64,000 bases of DNA, from contig BSYO01000008.1 in assembly GCA_033239525.1 (NCBI GenBank), forward strand, positions 12,531,294 through 12,595,293. The letters run 5' to 3'. Each line of letters begins with the position of its first letter. The first letter of the stretch is position 1. Below are positions 57,111 through 64,000 of this stretch, in pieces. Below the pieces are notes generated by a model. The model was not told the DNA's origin, ran no database searches, and saw only the letters and a list, made by a program, of their open reading frames with translations. Position numbers and translations under genes: made by a program. This DNA comes from Nepenthes gracilis (taxonomy: Eukaryota; Streptophyta; Magnoliopsida; Caryophyllales; Nepenthaceae).

Positions 57111-57415
57111 CGAATGACTCAGATTTTGGATGACATGTTAAGAGTTTTAATTTTAAAAATAAAAAAAATTGAGACAATTATCCATTATTGGCTAAATTTG
57201 CATACAATAATAACTACCAAACCAACATTGGTGTGGCTCCATTTAAAGCCTTATATTAAATAAAATGTCATTCCCCAATTTATTGGAAGTAGATCGAAGA
57301 TTGGAGACTTTTGAGAATGAAAGTTATTTAAGAGATGTCCAATAAGATCTGTTTAATTCATGATCGGTTGAAGGTTGTCCAAAATTAACAAAAGAATTAT
57401 ATTGATCAGAGGAGA
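57111..57415 (+). pseudogene. Integrase of element B, second part
   Basis: Resumes with a RMTQILDDMLRVLI-like segment, LAKFAYNNNYQTNIGVAPFK (about 57190-57245), and the MIGRLKVVQN-type helix, in several frames. It continues the core broken off at 47191. Confidence 0.8.
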
Positions 57416-57860
57416 TTGAAGTTGAGCTTTGATGTTGGAGACCATGTATTCTTGAAGATATCTCAATTAAAAGGAATCTCGAGATTTAAAATTAAAGAAA
57501 AATTGAAGTTGAGGTTTATTAAACCATTTAAGATTTTAAAGAAAATTAATAAAGTAGCCTACAGACTGGTTCTACCCCCGAATTTGGGAGATGTTCATAA
57601 TGTGTTCTATGTTTTGATACTAAGAAAATATGTGTATAATCTAATGCATATGGGTGAATATGAGTCATTGAGGATAAATAAAGATTTGACGTACAATGAG
57701 AAACCGATTCAAATTTTAGGAAGAAGAGATCCAGTGCTCTAGACAAAGGTAATTCTATTGGTCAAAACGTTATAGAGAAATCATATGAAGAAGCAACATG
57801 GGAATAAGAAGATGAAATGTAGGAGAAGTATCAGCATCTGTTTCTTCATTAAGGTATATA
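57416..57860 (+). pseudogene. Integrase C-terminus/chromodomain of element B
   Basis: The open frame 57416-57742 gives LSFDVGDHVFLKISQLKGIS, KPFKILKKINKVAYRLVLPP and VHNVFYVLILRKYVYN. A chromodomain remnant follows (VILLVKTL, stop, RNH, then EEATWE-like in another frame) up to about 57850. Tekay type. Confidence 0.82.
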
Positions 57861-57898
57861 AAATTTTAAGGACGAAATTTTTATAAGGATGAGAGAAA

Positions 57899-60045
57899 TA
57901 TAATGTTCGACTTTAGTTTTTATCATCATCATGATTAATTAAATTAATATAATTAAAATTAAGATTAAAGGTTGAAGAAAATTGGATCAAAAGTAAAAAT
58001 TGGACTTAATCATATCAAATCGATGGATGCCTAACTGGCGCCCGATGCACGCCCACATAAGTTCTAGGCAGAGAGGTTACACCTGACTTGCCCTTAATCG
58101 AAGCTTAAGCACGTATTTCTAGAATGCTTACGCTTGACATACATCCGACGAACGCTCGAGCACGTGGCAACAGAATGTTCGTGCTAGAGGTATGCCCAAG
58201 GGACACTCAAAGTGTGCTATGGCAGATTGCCCATGCTCAAAGTGTGCCCAAGACGATGCTCGTGCATTGTAGTATTTAGCTATGGATCCTAACCCGTGTC
58301 TGACCAATGCTCAAGCACTAATTCAATATAAATAGAACATTTGACTAATTTTCTATCATTTTTAGTAGAATTTGAGAGAAGAGAGGATAAGAGGGAGAAA
58401 TAATCCAAGTAAATCCAAAGTAGAATTTTGATAATTTGAAGTTAAGGTAAATGCATTTTAAATCTTTCTTCTTTTGTTACTATATTTTTTTTAAATTCTC
58501 GAGTATCTCTTATTTAAAATACTTATACATGACATGATTTAGTAGATAAGAGATTTATGTCTAACATGCATGTAAAATTCTTCATATTCTTTCGAAATTA
58601 TGTATGAAATTCATGTTTAATCACATGTTCATTACATAGTTCAGTTATTTTTTGTAATAACCTCACATGTATGTTCTAAAATTGTGATATAATATTTTTT
58701 CATATTTAATTTTCATTTATAAGTTCTTACATATTCTAAAAATTTAATTAAAGATCCCTGCATGTGCTGGAATTTCATATTATTGCCAGGCATGTTTGTT
58801 AATAAAAAGAAGTGTTGTAAATTCTATGATATTGTTAATTTTTTACACAGTTTGCTGAATTTCTCTGTAATATTTAGTATAAATAATTTCACAGGTCTGT
58901 AAAATTTTGTAATGCAATTTATATATGTTCTGAAATTGCATATGTAAATTCTTGTAGAACTTTATACACTGCATGAAGATTAATTAAAAGAATTATAAGA
59001 AAAGTTTTACAATATGTTAAAAAATATTTTCTTCAAAATGAAAAAAATTAAGAAATATGAAAAATTATATAGCGTTTTATAAGATTGGACCATGATTATA
59101 ATTCAGTAAATAGTATATTATGACATACCTTAATATATTTTAGTGATATTCGAGATTTAAATCTATTATCCTCGGGTGAAAGCGACATTCTTCCTCACCT
59201 ACAGTGTATGTATGACGGCCTACCTATGGGTCTTGAATAGTAATGTACGACCTTTAACTGCATTAAAACAAATATAATTTAAGTTTCAATTATTTACCCA
59301 TTTAGTTAGTGAGGCCTTGCTAGCCCTTATAAGAAAATTTATATTTGAGCATGAATTGACACACATTTTAGTTAAATACCGAAAAGATAAAATTTAAATT
59401 TATATTATTGCATCGATTTGATTTACAATCCTTTTGATATATTTTATATGCAAATTATATATGATTAATTGTAAAATTATACCTTGTTAAACTTTTGACT
59501 CACACATTATATCTATTTTACTAACCCTTCTGATGAGAGGGTTGAATACTTATAGGACGATCAAGATTGAGGATGAATTGTACGAACGAATTAGAATTAA
59601 GATTATATGATGTTTAATGATGTGCCTTAGTTTTCAAACGATAGTTAATATATTTAAGTAATTTAGATTAACGGTTTGTATAAGTATGGGATGAATTGCA
59701 ATTGTTCAATAACTTGTCGATGCAATTTGTATTAATTGTGGATTTGTAAAATCATAGAATGTCGGTACATTTGACAATATAACAACTATAGTATTTAGTT
59801 ATTTAATGATGATTACTTAGATTTTGTATGAATAGGCATATGTCCTTACATATGGTCCAATATGTCGATTTGGTCGGTATTAGAACCACATGAGATGTGC
59901 CATATTTCGGGTCTTGTATACAGGTTGTATTATATTATTTTGATCAGACGAGGTATTGATGTGAAGTCAAGTCAATGGATAATTAAATGGTTAAATGGAT
60001 AATTATTAATGTCAATTAATTATGACAGGTATGGGATTGTGGACA
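57899..60045 (+). repeat. 3' LTR of element B
   Basis: Uninterrupted copy of the 5' LTR, used to recognise the two inserts there. Starts TATAATGTTCGAC (G to A at the second base) and ends GTGGACA. Preceded by AAGGATGAGAGAAA, the polypurine tract. Confidence 0.9.
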
Positions 60046-60116
60046 TGGCACCAGATGTGCGCTTGAGCCTCACACAAGTGTGTTTTGTCAAAAATACTCA
60101 CGCTCAATGCGTGTCC
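60046..60116. other. Flank of element B with LTR-B-like words
   Basis: AATACTCACGCTCAATGCGTGTCC resembles AATACTTACGCTCAATACACACTC at 37390. Element B may therefore have inserted into, or recombined with, a relative. Confidence 0.45.
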
Positions 60117-60283
60117 TGTAATATTCTAAACTTTTATTCGATTTAATTGGGACTATTTATTATTTTGGATAATATAAATGTGATAAAAATTAATTAAATA
60201 TTATAAAATTTTGAGGAATGATTGGAATTACGGAGTGGCACCTGTAGCACATCTGCATTATTATCCAAGTATCGATTTAGATT

Positions 60284-60284
60284 T

Positions 60285-60343
<59 letters not shown>
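60284..60343. repeat. (AAT)n microsatellite
   Basis: About twenty AAT units in the solo LTR; the related LTR has a shorter ATT run at about 41873-41886. Confidence 0.95.
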
Positions 60344-60346
<3 letters not shown>

Positions 60347-61994
60347 GGGGGGAAGGAGAAGGATGAGGTCAAAGCTGGGGAAGGAAAATAAAAAAAAAAA
60401 AGGAAAAGGAAGAAAAAAAGGGGAAAGGGAGAGAGAGGGAGAGGGTTTCGTGCCCAGAAAGAAAGAAGGAGAAGAAGAAAAGTGAAGAAGGAGAAGGAGG
60501 AGAAGGGAGAGGAGAGAGAAGGAAGGTTTTAGTGGCCGTTCGAGGTGTGCATGGAAGAGGCTGTGCATGCACAGTCGGCGACAGCCATGGGAGGCGGCGA
60601 GATGGCCTCATGCAGGAGAGAGTGGGGCAGTGGCATGGGCTTTGCGTCGGCTGGAGAGAAGAGATTGCACAGCAGTGGCAGGAGGCGTGGCGGTGGCGCG
60701 CGCGGTAGACGGTTGCGCAGAGAGAGAGAGGGGCTGGAGCGTGAGTGGCGCACATGGCGTGGAGAGAGAGAGCTTACTGGGGAAGGATGGTGGTCGCAAG
60801 ATGAGGTAGAGGCGGCGACAACTCGCAGGTAGAGGCAGCGGCTGTCGCGGGCGACGTGGCACACAGAAGAGAGAGAAAGCACACAGGTAGAGAGAGAAAG
60901 ATGCACAAGTGGAGAGAGAAATGTTCGATTCGGTTCTTCGGAGCATCATTTCTTCCGATCTACGGAGTATAAGGTTAATACAAATATCCTCTACCCTATC
61001 TTTGGTCTAATTTCACGTGTCTGATAATATTTGACCACTATTTGGAGATTTTACTAATTTGCTTGATATTTTTATGCATCCCATCTTTTTATTCTATACA
61101 TGCATATATATTTTATAGGTTATTCGATGGTTTTGCACTGGTATTTGTGATTTGGATGGTTTTGAACATCCGAGACGATATATATGTATATTTGTGTATC
61201 TATATGTTATGAAACCATGGATTAGGTTGTGCATAGGTCCACATGTATGTTGTTGGGGGATGAGGTTGCTACTTTGTAGGACCATGATGGTTCGAGACCC
61301 TAGGGGTCGATTTGTGATCCAAGGTATTGGTTATTTGTGGCGTCTCTCCCAATGGGGAGACTTCTGTCCCAACGGAGATATATGTGATATGTGATTTTCT
61401 TCCATTGGTAGGAATGTGAGTTTTCATGTAGTCAACCTGTCCCATATATTTTAATGAGAACCATCATAAGGGATTGACAAAAAACAAATATACTTGAACA
61501 TCTTAATATATAACAAAATTTGAGGTTGCATCCAAAGTTACGGGTGGTAAAATGTAGTAAGTAAGTTTCTAATCTATGAGAGACAAAGTACATATATGGC
61601 CCTAAGCAACTGGCCTAAAATACAGCCAGGCCTTGATTTATTTGCTTAAATCGCAGCAAATATAGATGTGATTACCGGATAAGGGTAGTTCTTCCTCAAG
61701 TTGGTATTATGAATATTTGGTTCTTTGATTTCATATATACTTTATATTTCTACATGTATTTAAGTGGACTGTGATTTGAGATACGTGGTTTGGCCCACGA
61801 TTGGGCGATAGAAATGTCTTGTACATATTGATGTGTTAAGCCTCGAAACTTATTTTATATTTATATGTTTTGATTTCGATTTCTTTTGATTTCAGCATAT
61901 GAAATATGAGATTTGGATACGAATGATGGTATGTGTCTTACATGGATGTGGTGACGGTCATGATTATGTGATGTGATTTCGGATTATATGATAT

Positions 61995-63193
61995 TATATT
62001 ATCTTTAAAATTTGACCAAATCGTTGTTTGTTATGATTATGTTCCAGAATGATTGTTTGATACGGACGATGATTTAATATGAGACATCTCCTCGGTTTTT
62101 AAGGATTTTATAGACATTATGTTTCGTTTTACATGGTTGTTATGTCGTATCCATTTTCTCTGATTTATGTGCATTATTTTATATATATCTGATAATACTT
62201 ATTGAACTATCGGCTCACGTTTTTTATATTTTATTCCTTCAGAATAGTAGCATGGATATATTTGTAGGAATTCAAACGTGATTTGACATGGATATCTCTA
62301 TTGGTGAGTAGAAATACCTATATTGATTATGTTTTTGATCTCAGTGGTATATTATGGTTGTTGTTTATGGATAGATGAGGGTCTTGGCCCATATATGAGA
62401 TATATTAGAGTTATTACTTTATGTTGATGAGATGTTGTTACATTTGAATACATCTCTTGCGATATTTTGGTAGCAGGTCATATATTTTATTGTCCGAATT
62501 TATATCCAATGAGATATTATGTGGGTTTTATTATTTGGGTCCTATATATGCACGGATTGTCACTCCCGAGTTGAATTTTTATGATTAATGAAATATATTA
62601 TCTTTAAAATTTGACCAAATCGTTGTTTGTTATGATTATGTCCCAGAATGATTGTTTGATACGGATGATGATTTAATATGAGACATCTCCTCGATTTTTA
62701 AAGATTTTATAGACATTATGTTTCGTTTTACATGGTTGTTATGTGATATCCATTTTCTCTGATTTATGTGCATTATTTTATATATATCTGATAATACTTA
62801 TTGAACTATCGGCTCACGTTTTTATATTTTATTCCTTCAGAATAGTAGCATGAATATATTTGTAGGAATTCAAACGTGATTTGACATAGATATCTCTATT
62901 GGTGAGTAGAAATACCTATATTGATTATGTTTTTTATCTCAGTGGTATATTATGGTTGTTGTTTATGGATAGATGAGGGTCTTGGCTCATATATGAGATA
63001 TATTAGAGTTATTACTTTATGTTGATGAGATGTTGTTACATTTGAATACATCTCTTGCGATATTTTGGTAGCAAGTCATATATTTTGTTGTCCGAATTTA
63101 TATCCAATGAGATATTATGTGAGTTTTATTATTTGGGTCCTATATATGCACGGATTGTCACTCCCGAGTTGAATTTTTATGATTAATGAAATA
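61995..63193 (+). repeat. 598-bp tandem duplication in the solo LTR
   Basis: Offset 598-599 throughout (TTTGACCAAATCGTTGTTTG at 62011 and 62610; CACTCCCGAGTTGAATTTTT at 62561 and 63159). The copies differ at only about a dozen positions. Confidence 0.93.
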
Positions 63194-63248
63194 TATTATC
63201 TTAAATTTTATTTTTGACCTGCGTATATTGTGTTCTTGGAACATGACA

Positions 63249-64000
63249 TGCCCCGAGAAGCTCACTAGCTTTTTTTATATAGATTATCCGCACCTGATAT
63301 ATACTTGAGTGGCACACATACATAAGAGATCAGACCCCTTGTTTAACCTTTGCACGTTGTGGTGCGGACTTCCTCTTGACTCGTATTTTTGAACTAATTT
63401 TTTTTATCATATCTATAAATATCTCTATTTCACAATTCAAGGAGACAATGAATCCAAGGAAAAAGTCTGCTCTTAAAAAAATCTTCTTAAATACTTGTAA
63501 ATTGCCTCTTTTGAGAAAATGATTGATTTATTTTAGATTTAGCTTCAAGACTTTCACATTCCACATTCCTTTACAATTTTTCTTTACTATACATACCTAT
63601 TCTAGCCTGAAAGCCTTCATCGAAGTATAAGTGGCATGGAAATTAGGATCTATTAATATGCATAGATTTTATAGTGCTTGAAGTAATATTGACAAAAGGA
63701 TTGAAAGGTATCCGATCTAAATCTTTGATTTTAAATCTCTTCTTCTAGTAATCTCAAGCATCTAAGAAAACAGCATCGCCAAGACATGGGCAAGTAATAT
63801 TACTAATATTGTCTTAATTAAAGACAATTAATTTGTTAGTAATATTATCATTATCTTTGATGACACGTAAAATATTGATGAAGTGATAACAAACATTCAA
63901 GACCCCACATTCAACCAACAACTTTTAAAGATAGAATTGAACAATAGAGCCCCAACTAAGGACAAGTAACTCTAAGTTACTCTACCTCATATCTTGACCA
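63249..64000. other. Unassigned intergenic DNA
   Basis: No gene, repeat unit or LTR end was recognised; AT-rich with no long open frame. Confidence 0.5.

Larger units (their letters stand above)
37167..60045 (+). mobile_element. Tekay-type Ty3/gypsy chromovirus B with nested insertions
   Basis: The 5' LTR starts TGTAAGGTTC (37167) and ends TTGTGACA (43508). The 3' LTR starts at 57899 and ends GTGGACA (60045). Between them come primer site, gag, protease, RT, RNase H, integrase and tail. It carries a LINE-like insert and a solo LTR in its 5' LTR, and element C in its integrase. The outer 5-mers (CCAAA and TGGCA) do not match, so no TSD supports both ends as one clean insertion. Confidence 0.85.
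60117..63248 (+). mobile_element. Solo LTR, same family as 39599-42082
   Basis: Starts TGTAATATTC and ends GAACATGACA. Flanking 5-mers TGTCC and TGCCC match at 4 of 5. Landmarks shared with the minus-strand copy: GTGATAAAAATTAATTAAAT, the GA-rich leader (60350-60520), AAAGTTACGGGTGGTAAAAT. It is longer by about the size of an internal 598-bp duplication. Open frames at 60222-60949 are in the GA-rich leader on both strands and are low-complexity. No internal region or primer site follows. Confidence 0.8.

Noticed and set aside
60222..60949. Several overlapping open frames of 80-128 codons on both strands
   Set aside because: They lie in the GA-rich leader and AAT microsatellite of a solo LTR, are low-complexity, and are not kept in the related LTR at 39.6-42.1 kb.
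1..64000. tRNA, rRNA or CRISPR arrays
   Set aside because: No cloverleaf with A/B boxes, rRNA core sequence or regular repeat-spacer array was recognised. The TGGTATCAGAG words are retroelement primer sites, not tRNA genes.

Overview
The window is plant nuclear DNA, almost certainly from an angiosperm. It holds Tekay-type Ty3/gypsy chromoviruses with a tRNA-Met-like primer site, plant LINEs whose ORF1 carries a DUF4283 domain, an endogenous caulimovirid (plant pararetrovirus), and two exons of a plant-type PP2A catalytic subunit gene with plant intron borders. I cannot name the species. No intact protein-coding gene, tRNA, rRNA or CRISPR array was recognised. Nearly everything is nested, decayed mobile DNA, and target-site duplications (TSDs) let the nest be unpicked.

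Left half (about 2.8-35 kb). A minus-strand PP2A catalytic subunit gene is the host. Exon 1 is at 34124-34376 and exon 2 at 7541-7657. Intron 1 is split by one Ty3/gypsy element (E, 8699-33322, minus strand, TSD GATTC on both sides). E is itself opened between gag and protease by about 20 kb of later material: an LTR-like block (12.2-13.7 kb), simple repeats, and a rearranged caulimovirid copy (about 14.26-32.2 kb). The virus copy consists of a plus-strand movement-protein/capsid spacer region (14.26-16.3 kb) and an inverted minus-strand block of capsid, protease, reverse transcriptase and RNase H. A roughly 380-codon F-box-like ORF starts inside the end of the RNase H frame. The viral reverse transcriptase is split by Tekay element A (19200-30167, TSD CCTCT), and element A's integrase is split by a LINE-like insert (about 25058-26585). 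A separate ORF1-only LINE (2863-7292, 13-bp TSD) lies downstream of PP2A exon 2. A truncated relative (35105-35969, 12-bp TSD) lies upstream of exon 1.

Right half (about 37-63 kb). Tekay element B (37167-60045, plus strand) has its 5' LTR opened by a LINE-like insert (37617-39231) and by a 2.5-kb solo LTR in minus orientation (39599-42082, TSD ATAGT). B's integrase is opened by Tekay element C (47197-57105, minus strand, TSD TAGAG). The gag of C is opened by another solo LTR (53616-54653, TSD TCTCT). A 3.1-kb solo LTR of the same family as the one at 39.6 kb follows B (60117-63248) and contains a near-identical 598-bp tandem duplication.

None of the retroelement polyproteins is open; all carry many stops and frameshifts, often of the CAG/CAA-to-TAG/TAA kind. 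The points most worth attention are the F-box ORF attached to a pararetrovirus polymerase, the PP2A gene split by a 24.6-kb nested insertion, the ORF1-only LINE, and two LINE inserts whose sequence alternates with blocks colinear to their own downstream host DNA.
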